From Ashinkailepas kermadecensis (lineage: Eukaryota; Arthropoda; Thecostraca; Neolepadidae), in contig JAOTOM010005153.1 in the NCBI GenBank assembly GCA_034440615.1, positions 558,001 to 622,000 on the forward strand: a stretch of DNA of 64,000 nucleotides. Direction: 5' to 3'. Position numbers and translations under genes: made by a program. The notes beneath the pieces are model-generated. The model was not told where the DNA came from. It saw nothing but the letters and a program-made list of their open reading frames with translations, and did not search any database. Each line of letters opens with the position of its first letter. Position 1 is the first letter of the stretch. Below are positions 11,862 to 24,757 of the stretch, piece after piece.

Positions 11862-14800
11862 TCCTCACCTGAGTAGAGCTGGAAGGTATTCTGAGGTATT
11901 ATTTTCGTACAAAACGATGCATTAATCCACTGGAAAATAACGAAATTGAAAAGTTGGAAGCAAAAATGAATGGGTGACCCGTAATTATAACGAAAATATA
12001 TGTTCACATTTACATATTAATTTTAGAACCACCCTATCACTGGTCTGAAATACTCATGAATAAGGCAAGCCTCGGACAGACATCGACATATATTGCGCTT
12101 TCATTTCATAACAAGCGCGGGGTACGAGACCTTCGCAGATAAACGAAAACGTTTATTTGGGATGCATTGTACTCAGAATGGAAATCGCTGTGCAGGTTAC
12201 TTTCGAGCTACATCTGAGCATGTTTCACACTGAAAGATTGATTCGTGAAACTAAGGGAGTGTGCGACATTGTGGGGTAAGAGCATGTTACTTACCTAGTA
12301 GGTAGTGGGTAGGTACGAGAGGTGGCAAATGCTAGGATCGAAAGCCCAATTAAGAAGTATGTTCAGGACCAGTGGGCTCTTAGACTTGTCTTTGATGGGA
12401 TGCTTAGTGAGCTCCGTAATTTCCATATTAGTGCATCCGGGAGGGATGTCTTAGCCACGCCCCCACTCCAAGCAGACTGATTTTGAGTAAAATTGGTCTT
12501 CAATCACAAGTTATGGGAAAACTGGCATCAGTTTAGTTAACCAGACAGATTAGGTATTGTTTATTTGAATATTGGGTGTTTCACGATGCATTTTATGCAC
12601 GATCACGGCTAATGGTGCCGCCCACACTGTTGCGCCGGTGGGCCGCGGGATTGGGAAATGTTCTGATTAGTACAAGTGTTGAACCCGGGACTTTTGGTAC
12701 CCAGAGCTAAATACCTTTATATATTGTTTTCCTTTAGCAGAGGCAGAGTGCCATCCGCTAGATATTTTTTACGTTAAGGAAAGGGTTACGTTAATCCGGC
12801 TTATGTGGCATCCGGTTATATCATTTAAGCAAGAGAGGAAAGATGAGACGCCGGCAAAAAAAGAACGTGGCGTAAAGGGCCGATACATACATGGCATACA
12901 GGTTCATGTACATACATACATGCATAACAATCAGAAGGAAATTTGGAGGGTGGGCAGCTTCGTAGCCTACGAACAGGCTCCACTGCCCACCTGCAACCTG
13001 AAGCGAAGCGGAGGCCCGGCGCCCAGAACAAGTCGTGGGCGTCAGGTCCGTCCTTGTATGTGTAGGTGTATGTTTAAGTTAAAGCTTTGACAACCCTGAG
13101 AAGGGGGGAAACCAAGCTGTTTGGAATACCCGTAGGTAAAAAACCAAGCGCAATCTATAAGGAAAACCGTCCGTTTTGGCAAAATTCGATCGGTTCCTGC
13201 CTACCCAGTGTGAAATATTCTATATGTATGTGTTTTACGACGTCGGAGAGGAGACGTGTGTAACGAAGTCGTGTAGCTAACGAGGAGTGTATCGCGTTAA
13301 CTTTTATTGCTTTCAACTTCACAGTAAATCAGCTTGAACCAGGTAACGTGTGACAGAGAAATCAGATAAGTTCGGAAAGTTTGGTGTCATGTTAAAAACG
13401 GAAAAATAGCTCGAGGTGTGCCGGGTGGGTGCTCATTCCCGAGGAGAGCCCCGGATATATATGCATATATACATGCATGCGAATATATACACACACCGAT
13501 GGCGAGGCGAGGCGAGGCAGAAGAAGAAGATGTGATTGCAACCTCATTATGATTTAACTTGCCTTGTGATTAGGACTTGATATTAATGTGGATATATTGG
13601 CTGAATTTCGTCATGCCCGTTCCCCAGTGTTCAATGATACACACGATACACATGAGTTTTCTGTACCTACTCGAAAAAATTTCATATTGTCATGTCAGCG
13701 TAGTCCGGCGACGGGCCTAATAAGCCCCCCACCCCCACCGAAGAACGAAAAAGTTAGCAAGCGAGTTCCAAGATAGAATAAAGTGTTGAGTTGCTTAAGT
13801 TGCATTCCACTGCGTCGCTTCCATCTATGCGCGTCAGTGTCCATTTCCCAGCTTTGATTTGTCAAGCCCGCTTCGGTTGATGCCACTCACCGAACAGTGC
13901 CACCTGGCGAGTCGATGACAGTGCCATCTATACGACATATTTGAAGGAAGTCTGTGCTATGTTGCTGTTTCCCGCAAAACACCTCTGGGCTCAGCAAGTC
14001 ACTGCTGAACACAGACTGCGTGCTGTTTCTCGTGGTGAGGGATGGTTGCTAAAGCATTTCAATGGTTCGATCAATAGCCATGCAGAGTATAAATATAATA
14101 TGAATGGCCGATTAAGGAGTTGGGTAGGCACAAGCAATTTCACCCATTCCTATGCCACAGCGGGAGGTCGGCAAGAGTAGGTAGGCAAGAATAGGCCTAA
14201 TCATGCGCGCAAGTTTATATGTTTTTCAGTGGTCCTTCCCCCTCCAATGTTGACTTTCCTCCCCCAATAATTTCAACGCTTCACATGAAATCCTCTGAGG
14301 TGGTTCACGCAATCCATTCCGGCCCGCCGATTTCCACAGTGTGTTGCCCCCTTTCCTCCGATAATTTTGAGAAATCAACGCCCCTGCACCTAACTAAGAA
14401 TTAATTAGAAACAGAGCTAGGAAAAGCGATCTATTCAGAAAGCAAATCGAAGGGAACTTAAGTATACCATCCAATCAACATTGATTATATTAAATTGTTG
14501 CATTCCACTAAAAGATACAAAGATAAGATAAAAGGTCTAAAAGGTCACGAAAAGATAAAAGGTCGCACAGTGGACGCCAATCTGAAATTTAAATAACTAT
14601 CGCTGCCTATTGGCGGAACTAAGCGTGTTTTTAACCGAAAATGACGGCAAAGTGATGCTCCCGAATACACGAGTGCTTGGATTGGTGAGACATAGGCCGG
14701 CCAAACAAAACCCATCCGTCGGTGGCCTGGATAGTTTGACGACATCGATCAAGCTACTTTGCTGTAAAGCAGAGCTCATCGATTTGTTTCTGTTGCTGTT

Positions 14801-16079
14801 TCTGTATGTGCTACAGCGTACAGCATTCTACTCATTAATCCACTTCCGTACAGTCCCACAGTTTTATCGTTTTTATATTTCAGTACAGTTTTTACTGTTT
14901 AAAAAAAAATAGTTTTACAGTTTTTACTGTTCAGTACAGTACAGTACAGCTTTCATAGGGTCTACAATTTACAGTCCGACAGTTCCTAACATGGGGATGA
15001 GGCAGTGCTGCAGACCAACATACGTTTAATATCGGCCATACCTTACCAATTAAAATATGTACTGGTGTTCCACTGGCAATACCAACATTTGAACCCACCG
15101 ATGGTGATCCGTCCCCCAAAACACTAAAGATGCCCCTTGATGTTTTGGGAGAATACTTAGCCTTTTCTGTTTTTATTTTTCCATTTCCTTGAAAACGTAT
15201 TCATGGCGCCAGTTTGTGCACAACAGTTTTCCACTCATCCAAATAAAGGCGCCAATTGTAAAACCCTGTATAGTGACTGTATATTTTCCATTTCGCTTGC
15301 ATGAACAGCTCACGTGTGAACGAATCAACAGTTTCCTTGATGCCAGTATGCCAGAGTACCAGACTACGCGTCGCACGCTCACAGCAGGCGCGCGCCACCG
15401 GATGGCGTGTGGTGGGCCGCAAGGTGGCTCTTCCAAACGGGTACGCGAAACGATCATGGTGAACTCGTTCGTTAGTGTTGCGTGCTTGTGTCTATAGGCG
15501 CAAGCATGCAATATCAGCATGTTTATGTGCTTACGCATGCGTAAGGGTAATTTGGGTACGATTGCATACTTGACATTTCATCACCTCCCACGAAGTTAGA
15601 AATGCGTAAAATATGCTGGCTGTTGTGCCATCAGAGAGACTAAGCATTTGCCGCCTATGTATAATACTCGATAAATACATGTACTAAACAATGTATTTAT
15701 CGAGTATTGAGAATTCATCAGTTGCAAGCCAATAGACATCCATTCAGGACTGCTGAATGTTGCGAGTTGAGTTGGCTATAAGTGCGCATTGGCGGTGGCC
15801 AAGACGACGCATATTATGCCTTCCCGCCAATCATTAAGTTTTATTTTTAATGTTCTCACTATATGCAATGGCTCTCCTAGCTATTTATTATAACTGCACT
15901 TGCGGGTCCGCGACGTTTGCACCGATAGGCAGCACACGCATGGTTGCAGAAACACCATGGCAATGCTCCCAAATTGTCAGGGATCTTAATCACTAATCCA
16001 ATTGCGCTGCATGCAACCAACGCACCTAAAAATGTTCATAGCTAACGATCTTCCATAGTTTTTTGTATGAAGTTTAATC
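11862..16079. other. no gene seen; unassigned DNA
   Basis: About 4.2 kb without a supported gene. Minor items are a GGCGA repeat at 13501-13517, an A/G-rich AAAAGGTC cluster at 14515-14570, and ACAGTTTTTACTGT-like repeats at 14885-14950. A strong hairpin at 15663 is listed separately. Confidence 0.5.
15663..15708. repeat. perfect 18-bp inverted repeat (hairpin)
   Basis: Left arm AATACTCGATAAATACAT (15663-15680), 10-base loop, right arm ATGTATTTATCGAGTATT (15691-15708). All 18 pairs match. Function unknown; it could be a transposon footprint or a folded RNA. Confidence 0.9.
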
Positions 16080-16392
16080 GAATTCTTGCTGAGGTGGCTT
16101 TATGAACCAGGGTTCTATTGCTAAGCAGAGCTTGTTGTGTGAACCCCAGCCCCACCACCCGATCCATGAACTCCAGTTCAGCGGCCGAATTTAGACCGAA
16201 AGTTTAACGTGCCGTCAATGCACAAGCACGGCCGCCCGGTACCTCGTCCCCGGCCTTATCGGGCCAGCTGCCAACTGACCCTCCCAGCCGGGGGCAAAAT
16301 GCGAGCGCCTGAAGCGACTCGAACCCTGCGTTGCCAGGACAGGGGAGACCAGTGCAGGCCAGCGCTCTAACCAACTGAGCTACCGGGGCGGC
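16080..16392 (-). mobile_element. tRNA-headed SINE, family 1, copy 1
   Basis: On the minus strand the element opens GCCGCCCCGGTAGCTCAGTT with an A box (TAGCTCAGTTGG) and, about 50 bp on, a B box (GGTTCGAGTC), the internal promoter of a tRNA-derived SINE. The body includes GGGAGGGTCAGTTGGCAGCT, GCACGTTAAA, GAACTGGAGTTCATGGATC and CTTAGCAATAG, ending near GCAAGAATTC. The second copy at 24895-25225 matches through the same end point, which defines a ~315-bp unit. The tRNA part has a non-canonical anticodon arm, so this is not a functional tRNA gene. Confidence 0.82.
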
Positions 16393-18935
16393 ATTTTTTT
16401 TCAATTTAGTTCAAACGACCTTCCTACACCCTTGGCCACATGAACTGTAATGACATGAGCATTAAGAGTATCGATTAAACCACGGGTGTCGATTTTTTAA
16501 AAACATTGGGGGGTGTCAACGTACTTAACCCCCCCCACCCCCCAACCAACCAAAAACTCATCGGATTTCGCCCACTATATTTCCACACCTCAATAATTCT
16601 GATTTTTTTATTCGACGATGTGTATGCTTATGTTTATTCAGCATCCTCGCGAACGAGCAAAATCGCCCAGTAACAGGTGAAGTCACATAAGCAAAAGCAG
16701 TACACAGCATATGTCAACATAAAAACTTAGCATAGCAGTCATAGCATGCGACTACAGTGTCATAGAGTAGACTCGGGTCCATCTGTGCGTCGTCGTCGTC
16801 GTCGTCAACGTCACCCACCCCTCACTCCACACACCAACAAATACACACCGGCTTAAATAAAATACTTCTGTGCCCATATACAGGCTAAAACACACCGGCC
16901 TTGATGGAGCATCGGAGCACAGCAGGCATGAACTGTGATGACGATGGGTGAAGCTATTTCCTTGGTGCCTAACATTAGGGAAGGGCGAAGCCAAAGTTTT
17001 GGTGGGGCGAGTTCAGGGTCGGAGAGGGGCACAGCTTCCACAAAAGCATATAAATCGAAAACGATGTCCTCTGATCAAACATGTGCATTGATGTAGTCAT
17101 CGTGATCGCCAAGTCTAGTCAGTCACCACACACGACACCAAGAAAATTAAAATGCACAACGGATCACAGACATCAATCAGCGCAATCGTCCCACTAATTA
17201 AAAAAAAAACAGTCTAAAAACCCCACCCGTACCCAATGGCGCAGCCAAGAGCAAGAGTAGGAAACACTGGGTACATGCCTTTCCGGTCACGGCCAAGGAG
17301 TCCGAAAAGGTCAGCCCAGGAGATTCCCAGAAGTGCCATCCGACGGTTTTGAAATGAATGTGTCGGCTTGAATGGTTTCTTTGCTAGAGTCGGAAATAAA
17401 ATGTACAAAACTTCGGAAAGTAGGAATAATGTCAGAATTTAAAACAGTTTTCAAATCGGTGGAGTTTGAATGGGCCCCGCACCAGGTGTGTCGCAACAGG
17501 AACATTTTCACTGCAACCCTGTTAGTACTTGTAATCCTTTCCTTCCAAAAGGTAGTGCGGATTTTTCTATACCTTTAGTGGCGCTTGGACCCCACCATAT
17601 TTGCCTTCTTGACCTCATTCACCAATTTGATTTCTAATTCCCCTTGAAATTGACTTGGGATGGACCAAGGAGAATAATATTCCAAAATCTCCAAAATGCC
17701 ACCATTCGCAGTAATTGCAGCATAGCAGCACCAAATCCAGATCATACTGTTCTTTCATCAATCAAATAACTCTGCTTTCCCAACATTTCAATCAAGATCA
17801 AGGTTACTAAACGGAGGTCAGGTCAAATTATCTCTTCTTATCGCAGTAAGGGGAAAACTTTTCGTGCAGAACATGATATAAGAATGATATAGACATTCTG
17901 TTTTTAAATATGTGGTAAGGTCAATGGTGTTAGGTCAGGTCAAGTATTATGGATATTCTACACTGCCGTCTTGTGTGTGGAGTTGGGATTTTTGTGCGCG
18001 TCCGCTGCCTTGGCGACATTGCGCCCGCAATGTCGTATTATGCCGAATGCTACTGTTTCTTGTCAATTGAAATTTTAATTCGGTTTTGGAGCTACCGAAG
18101 TAGTACACCATGACATTGTGTGAACAAACAATGATCCGAGATGACCCGACTTCGTGTTTCCGGATCTTATGTAAAGCAAATATAAAGCATATAAAGAGCA
18201 AATATAAAGAGGTGCAAAATGTCGGACACTAGAAACACATGGCAGACGTAAGGAGTCTTCATATAGGTGCGAGGGACACGAATAAGGCCAGAAGGGTGCC
18301 GCACCCAAAAGCATTTCTGGTCGCGCTGCTGTCAGTGCCTGTAATCATTACCCTAGTGGAAGTAAGTCAGTTTCGCTGCTGACAAAATTTGCTTTTCTGA
18401 TGGCATCAATATCCATCGACCGAAATGCACAACAAGAGCAGCTGTGTCTCAATCAGATTCAATGGCTGTGACGAATTAGGAAATATTAATGCATGGGTGA
18501 CATTGGTACCTATTAATGGTAAGATGAACGGTAGAATGCGGAGAAAGTGACAACTAATGCACACAAAACTGCTCGGAAAGATGATGCAAAGTCGTGACTA
18601 ATCCCACACCGTTCACTGTGACTGACCAAGGCCGTGGAGAACGCACCGTCTGCCAGGGTTGGATTTATACTTTGCAATCCTGGATGAGGAGAGGACAATT
18701 TCTCAGTGATGGAATACGGAGAGGATATTTTCCCTCAAACCTTGGCATTAAAATCTCACTTTGAAGCTTCAAGTGAGTCTTGAGCACTTTACCACGGGGC
18801 AATTAATTGTCGAACAACACCATCAGACGTCCAAATTGAAAACACATGGAGGAAACAACATGGAGGATAATTTTGTGAAGAGGATAATGCTATGGATGGC
18901 AAAATCCAGGAAAAGCCCGTTTTTAGACCCTGACG
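16393..18935. other. no gene seen; unassigned DNA
   Basis: About 2.5 kb. A short C-run (16530-16545) and a GTC/GTCGTC trinucleotide stretch (16788-16806) are the only simple repeats. Open frames are short and lack domains. Confidence 0.5.
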
Positions 18936-19300
18936 TCCACTGTGGCGGGCCAGGGTCGCAGAGCACACAGTCCACTGTGGCGGACCAGGGCTGTGGAGCA
19001 CACCTACTATGACGGACTAGGGCCGTGAAGCATAGCGTCCACTGCGGCGGATCAGGACCGCGGAGTACATCATCTACTGTGGTGGATCAGGGTCGCCGAG
19101 CAAGCCGACCACTGTGGCGGATCAGGACCGTGGAGTACACCGTCCATTGTAACGAACCGGGCCCGCGGAGCACACCGTCCACTGTAGCTGATCAGGGCCG
19201 TGGAGTACACCGTCCATTGTAACGGACCGGGGCTGCGGAGCACACCGTCCACTGTGGCGGACCGGGGCCGTGGAGTACACCGTCCATCGCGGCGGATTAT
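18936..19300. repeat. ~35-bp minisatellite, about 10 copies
   Basis: Unit TCCACTGTGGCGGACCAGGG plus CCGTGGAGCACACCG. Copies vary at several sites (GCGG/GTGG/GTAA, GAGTACACC/GAGCACACC). Frames stay open across parts of it on both strands but encode only repeats. Confidence 0.92.
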
Positions 19301-20079
19301 AGCTATCAACAGGTCAATTTATGTCATGCCATGGCAGTGGCGTGCCTAGGATTTGCGAGAGGAGGCAAACTGATTTGGAAGGTGCCCACCTACCCCCGTT
19401 AAAAAAGTCCCCGGATTTCCACCCAAAAGAAATTCAACGGTGGTTCTTTATATTTGTGTTATAGAATAATTAGTACCAAATTAACCGTCCTGTGGAAGGG
19501 GGCCAAATCTACCACCATTATTTCTGAATCACCAGATTTCAACCCTAACTCCTCCCCATCCTGTTTGAAGGTTTTTCTTTTGGTATCCCTTGAAAAGTCA
19601 CCTCACACTGCTAAAATTACACCTGAACAAATCACTCAAAAATGTAAAATTCCCCAATATCAGGCATTCCAATTAATAACGCCCGGTCGCCAAAATGCCA
19701 ACGTTCGTGCACGTGTACACCCGCCTTGCGCAGTCGACGCATTCGCCACTCTACGTGCGCTTCTCCGGTTTCTGCTAGGTCTCCCACGTTTTGCTAATTA
19801 CTGTCACGTGATAGTCTTGTGCCACATTTGACATGTGGAATGCTTGGTAATGCGGCTCACTGGAAAAAAACGATCAATTCAATTCGATGTATTAGTTCTC
19901 TTCTTCACACATTTTCTCGTGATTAAGAAATCCGGAGGCACACTGACCTTTGATGCACCTCATCTCTTTGGTTAAATAAGCTCCCACATTGGCTACCGAG
20001 CCCTGACCCTAGCTAGGTGTTCGTTTTTTTACCCGTGGCGTTTTTCTTCTTCTATGGATGTGTTTTAGGGATCCAGCCA
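19301..20079. other. no gene seen
   Basis: Contains a GGCAGTGGCGTGCCTAGGAT motif near 19332, reminiscent of transposon-end sequence, but no second end was found. No gene is supported. Confidence 0.45.
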
Positions 20080-21005
20080 ATTTGTGTTAGGGGCTCGGCA
20101 CATGTTTGAGACCGAGCTCTTTTTTACAGCTTTGTTCCTGTTTTATACAGCGATGATATTTTTTAGGTATCGGCGCGTTTTCGAAGACGCCGATGTGTTT
20201 ATTTAGTGCCCGGTCTGTTTGTTCCTTGTTCATGATCAATTCCCTTTTTGAGGGCCAGCCTGTTTTCAGGCCCCGTGTGGTCTCATGGCCCTGGTGTGCC
20301 TTGAGGGCCTCCGTTATGTTTTTATTTAGCGCTCCCGGTGTGTTTATTTTGAGCTGCAGCGCATATTTTAATGCCCTGTCGCTTTTTGCGAAACTCGGTA
20401 CACTTTGGATTACCCACATTACATTTTGGGACTACCGACGGAATTTTGTGTCCCGAACGCGATATTTGGGGGCCCGTGGTCACTTGTTCGGATCTAAAGC
20501 GCGAGATCTAGTGGCTAGGACACGCTTTCGGGGGCCAACACGTTTTGTGGGCTTTTGGAGCGGTTATTTGGACCCAGAGTGATTTTCCATGTCGGGACTG
20601 TTTTTCGTTGCCTCGGCTTCATTTGCTGGGTGACCACAATGATACTTTTGGAGCCCCGGTGCGACATGTCATGCCCCTAGTGTGATTGTCAGGGACCCGG
20701 ATGAGAATTATTGGTACCCCTAGGTTCAACGTGACTTTCCGGGGCCCCGGGCCCGGCAGTTTGTGGCCTCCGTCGTGATTTTCTTGAACCCCAGCACGAC
20801 TCTGTTGAGCCCACAGCGTGATTTTCAGGGGCCCAGGCCGGAACTTTTGAGGCCCCAGCGTCCTTTTCAGGATTCCCTGCGCGACTTTTTAGCCCCCAAT
20901 GTGATTTTTCTGGGCCCCGGTACGATTATTGGGGGCCTAAACTGGATTTTTAAGGAGACTGGCGAAATTTTTTCCGGAGCTCGACGCGATTCTTTGGGGC
21001 CCCAC
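20080..21005. repeat. highly degenerate ~27-30-bp tandem array
   Basis: About 0.9 kb keeps a rhythm of GCCCCGG(T/C)G(T/C)GATTTT(T/C)-like units spaced roughly 27-30 bp apart, for example GTGTGATTTTC, CCCCGGTGCGACATG, GCGTGATTTTCAGGGGCCCA and AATGTGATTTTTCTGGGCCC. Units are heavily diverged but the alternation of a T-run with a GGGGCCC block is regular. I read it as an old minisatellite, not coding. Confidence 0.6.
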
Positions 21006-21295
21006 AACCTGTCAGGGAGGAAACTGCCCACAATGTCCCCTCCCCATTCGGCATGCCACTGTGCCATGCAATTATGCAGCATAAGCATACAGGAATAACT
21101 CATCTGCTTCATCACTCACAAGTGATTTCAACTCCCAAGTTCTCCAGACAGTTTGAGGAAAGTCAAACATCTCCTACATGGATAGGCAGGGATGGACTAT
21201 TAGGCAACAGGGATACCAATACATACCTTAGTCCGCAGGCTGCTTTGGAGACGGATGCGCTCCTGAAGTTTGGTCAGGGTTAGAGTTGGATGTGG

Positions 21296-21326
21296 ATGGA
21301 GCAGCACCGTGAAGGTGCTGCTCCAT
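21296..21326. repeat. perfect 13-bp inverted repeat (hairpin)
   Basis: ATGGAGCAGCACC, a 5-base loop GTGAA, then GGTGCTGCTCCAT. Confidence 0.93.
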
Positions 21327-21500
21327 TTGCATATGGTTCAAAGGACTTCTTTCTGTTTACATTAGCAATGCAGGTAATGAAGTAATACTTTCATTAATTG
21401 ACTTCTATGGTGTCCTGAGTGAGCAGTAGAATCGAGATGGGTTCTTGTGATATACGTTATAGAAGTAAGGTTATGATGTAGCTTTTAGACTCCAGTGGGA

Positions 21501-21536
21501 ATGGTATGGATTCACTCATTGGTGAATCCATACCAT
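21501..21536. repeat. perfect 15-bp inverted repeat (hairpin)
   Basis: ATGGTATGGATTCAC and GTGAATCCATACCAT around a 6-base loop. Confidence 0.93.
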
Positions 21537-21539
21537 AGC

Positions 21540-22770
21540 CTAATAACCAGAACCAACATAACCTAATCTAGCATATCCTAACCTCCCTTTGGAGAAAAAA
21601 AGAAACAAAAATTAAGCAATATATTCTGAAAACTGTATAAATAGAACAACCGAACCCAACCTAACCGAACCTAACGTCAGCTGCTTTTGAAGGAAAATTT
21701 CCGATTTTATTTTATTTTGAAAATTTGTGAAAACATTTTCCAAGTTAAACAACTAAACTAGCCTAACCTAGCCAAACCGGTATTATTGTGCTTTAAGGTG
21801 GTAACAAGACAAGTTTTTACACACATTTGCCTCCATATAGCAAACAAATGGGTTAGGTTTGGTTAAGTTAGGTTAGTTTAGTTTAGGCTTTTCAAGTTCG
21901 AAAACTTTTCAAAAAATTACAATAAAGTTTCCCCCCAAAATTGCGAATTATTTGGTAACTTAAGTTTAAGCAGTTCTTTTTTAAAATATATTTTTTCTGC
22001 AGGATACCATGTTTATGAAGGTGACTAAGATGATTGGACCCACTTATTTTCTGTGCAAATGTTTACTTTTCAGGCTGTGAGCAAAATAATGCCCAAAATG
22101 GCTTTGAGTTCGGTAACATAGCATAAACATTTTTTTTCTCAATGCAACAAAACCTAACCTAGCCTAGCCTAACCTATCTTTTGAGAACAAAAAACAAGTA
22201 TATTTATTTATTTCCTGAAAATCCTCAACCTTAAAAAAGAAACATAGCCCAGCCTAACCCAATCTAAGCTGCTTTTGAAGACAAAATTATCTTTTTTGTG
22301 AACATGTTTGTAAATTTGTTTGGGAAACTTTTGGGTATTATTGTGCTTTAAGGTGGGAACAAGAAAAGTTTTATGGGCGCTGTATGACCAAAGCAGTCAA
22401 TGCGGCCGTAAGCCAAAATAACCAACCAACCAACCAAGAACATTTTTACACACATTTGTCACCATAAAGCAAACAAATGGGTTAGGTTTGGTTAGGGTAG
22501 GTTGGTTTAGGTTTTTTAAGTTGGAAAATGTCAAAAAAAATTATTCAGATTAAAACAAAGTGAATTTGTACCGAAAGTAAGTGGTCCCATCACCTTAGTC
22601 ACCGTCATGAACATGGTATTCTGAAGAAATATTCAAACAAAGAAAAAATCACCTTAAACTGCAAATTTACCAATCATTTTTTATTCAACAGCAACTTATG
22701 ATAAGTTAGGTTTGGCTGGGTTAGGTTCTTTAAACTTTGAAAATTGAAATTTGAAAAATGCTTTAACTGT
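21540..22770. repeat. AT-rich duplicated block with CCTAAC/GGTTAGG motifs
   Basis: A segment with TATTATTGTGCTTTAAGGTG and GCAAACAAATGGGTTAGGTT occurs at about 21781-21890 and again at 22336-22500, the second with an inserted ~65-bp piece containing CCAACCAACCAACCAA. A third piece at 21995-22060 (GATACCATGTTTATGAAGGT) reappears inverted at 22565-22635. Words such as CCTAACCTAGCC and GGTTAGGTTTGG run throughout. They resemble the arthropod telomere repeat TTAGG but are not a regular telomeric array. Confidence 0.7.
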
Positions 22771-23817
22771 CTCATGCGCAGTGAAATTGAAATACGCCTG
22801 ACGCTACCAATTTCTGCAATATAAGAGAAAAAAACTATGACGTCAGCAAAGCTTCAAGGCGAACTTTGGTGTACCTTCTAAGGTAATAGTATTGTGGGTG
22901 GCATTTAATAATGCGCGCTACCAGATACTGGTCTTGTATGACAATAGGGTTTGTCTAGGAAGTCATGTGTGGCCATAGCTTAATACCTATTGCTTTCTTC
23001 AGAAATATCAATTATAATGAGGTGTCTATACGGCTTCTTGCTGACTTTTCTCTCATGTTTTCATAGGCTGGCAGATTGGCTCACACGTGGCTTTTGTTGG
23101 TTCAGTTTGAGATTGGGTTGCCAATATTGAATGCATGCACATTGTCATTGGGCATGTAGGTAGGTACCTTGGTAAATATCAAGCTGATGGTGTGATGGGT
23201 ATGTTGCTGAAGATAATTATGGTTTGTATATCCACAATCTCAATGATAACCATGATTTGCATGCAAGTTTGACAATGACTGGAAATTGAGAATGGAATTA
23301 ATCATGTTCAAGCTCCATATGCATGTGGTTTTGCCATTGGTGGTGTGTACAAACATCAGTATGACCATGCAATTGTTGTTTAGTTGCTTAGCATATTTTT
23401 TCAGACAATCTGGTTTAAAATGCATCAGCATCGATAATCTCAACATTTTATGATGTATGCTGTACTTCCACAGTGGAGGGAAATCTAGCTATTTTGTTTG
23501 TTTTTTGCACACAATTTTACATTTTTCAGCGAAAGGTGGAGTCAGTCCACTATTTAATCCAAATATGTTTCTTTTCAGTACAAAATGTGCTGGTTAACAT
23601 CAATGTTTCTACTTAGCATGGTGTTTTTCATTTTTTCCCTTTAGCTTTCTTATCACCATAAAATAGCATAGGTTATTGGGGGGCCCAAATCAACATGGGG
23701 GGGGCAAGATCAACATTGGTGGGGCCATGGCCCCCACAAAAGGATGCAAATCGACGCCCCTGCATTAAACGATGGAACATTCATTCTTTAAACACGAATG
23801 GCATCGGCTGCAGTCCT

Positions 23818-23932
23818 TGCGAGAGCGAGTGAGAGCGAGTGTAAGCGGGAGAGGGAGATAGCGAGTGCCAGTGCGATTGCGAGAGCGACAGCGAGCGCAA
23901 GAGCGAGCGCGAGAGCGAGTGTGAGAGCGACA
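23818..23932. repeat. GAGCGA-type 6-bp repeat
   Basis: Imperfect hexamer repeats of GAGAGCGAGT/GCGAGCG form over about 115 bp. Confidence 0.85.
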
Positions 23933-24681
23933 GACAGAGATTCAGTTGATAGGTTGGGCTCAGTATGAGGTAAGAGGTAAGGGGATCATGCAGGAGGTAA
24001 GGATCCGTTGATTTTGTGTCGGCCAGGAGAATGTGCGTGTGCGATGTGCGAACTCTTCACGGCGGGCACGTGCACGCAGATGTCTTGCCAAAAGCGACCG
24101 AGCTACCACAGCGCAGCAGGGCAACGCGTGGCTACAGGAATCCAATACGTCAGCGTCGCAAACTAACTGAGAACGGTACCGAGGGCCGGTGACGCTTCTT
24201 CTGGTCGTTCGACGTCACATACAAATCTTACAAATCGTTTTACAGCCATACAAGCCACACCTACATTCAGATTCTCATGTTTTCTTCCAAGCAACCTGTT
24301 GACTGCTGATGCAAGCAACTGATGCGTAGTCTTAGAAGCTACGTAAGTGTAGCTGCACTTACCCTGCTGGGTGCGCATACGCTTGCTTGCATATGTCTAC
24401 TACCGACAGATTTATTGCCTGCCGCATGTTCGTGTATGCCGCAGGCAATACACGAATCGTATTGTATAATGCTCCTTTGTACCCATACTCATACAACCGG
24501 TAATAAACACCTTTGCAAATTGCACTATGCAAGGTGATCAAAAGCTATTCCCCAAATTTGCAATCTGCAAGGTCGACATGTCGCCTAGCTATTTTACCTG
24601 CTATTTTTTAACTGGAGAAGGACGCTAAAATATATCAGCACCCACATCAAAAATAATCTAATGGTCAGTGACTGAAAACAC

Positions 24682-24757
24682 CAACCATCAAAACACCAAC
24701 CATCAAAACACCAACCATCAAAACACCAACCATCAAAACACCAGCCATCAAAAGTAG
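24682..24757. repeat. 15-bp tandem repeat, 5 copies
   Basis: AAAACACCAACCATC repeats five times; the last copy has a CCAGCC variant. Confidence 0.95.

Noticed and set aside
14368..14382. hAT-type transposon end (CAACGCCCCTG), also at 23746-23765
   Set aside because: The CAGGGGCG(T/C)-like end is suggestive, but no partner end or 8-bp target duplication could be found for either.
21840..22520. Interstitial telomere array
   Set aside because: GGTTAGG words are frequent but irregular; there is no run of TTAGG units.
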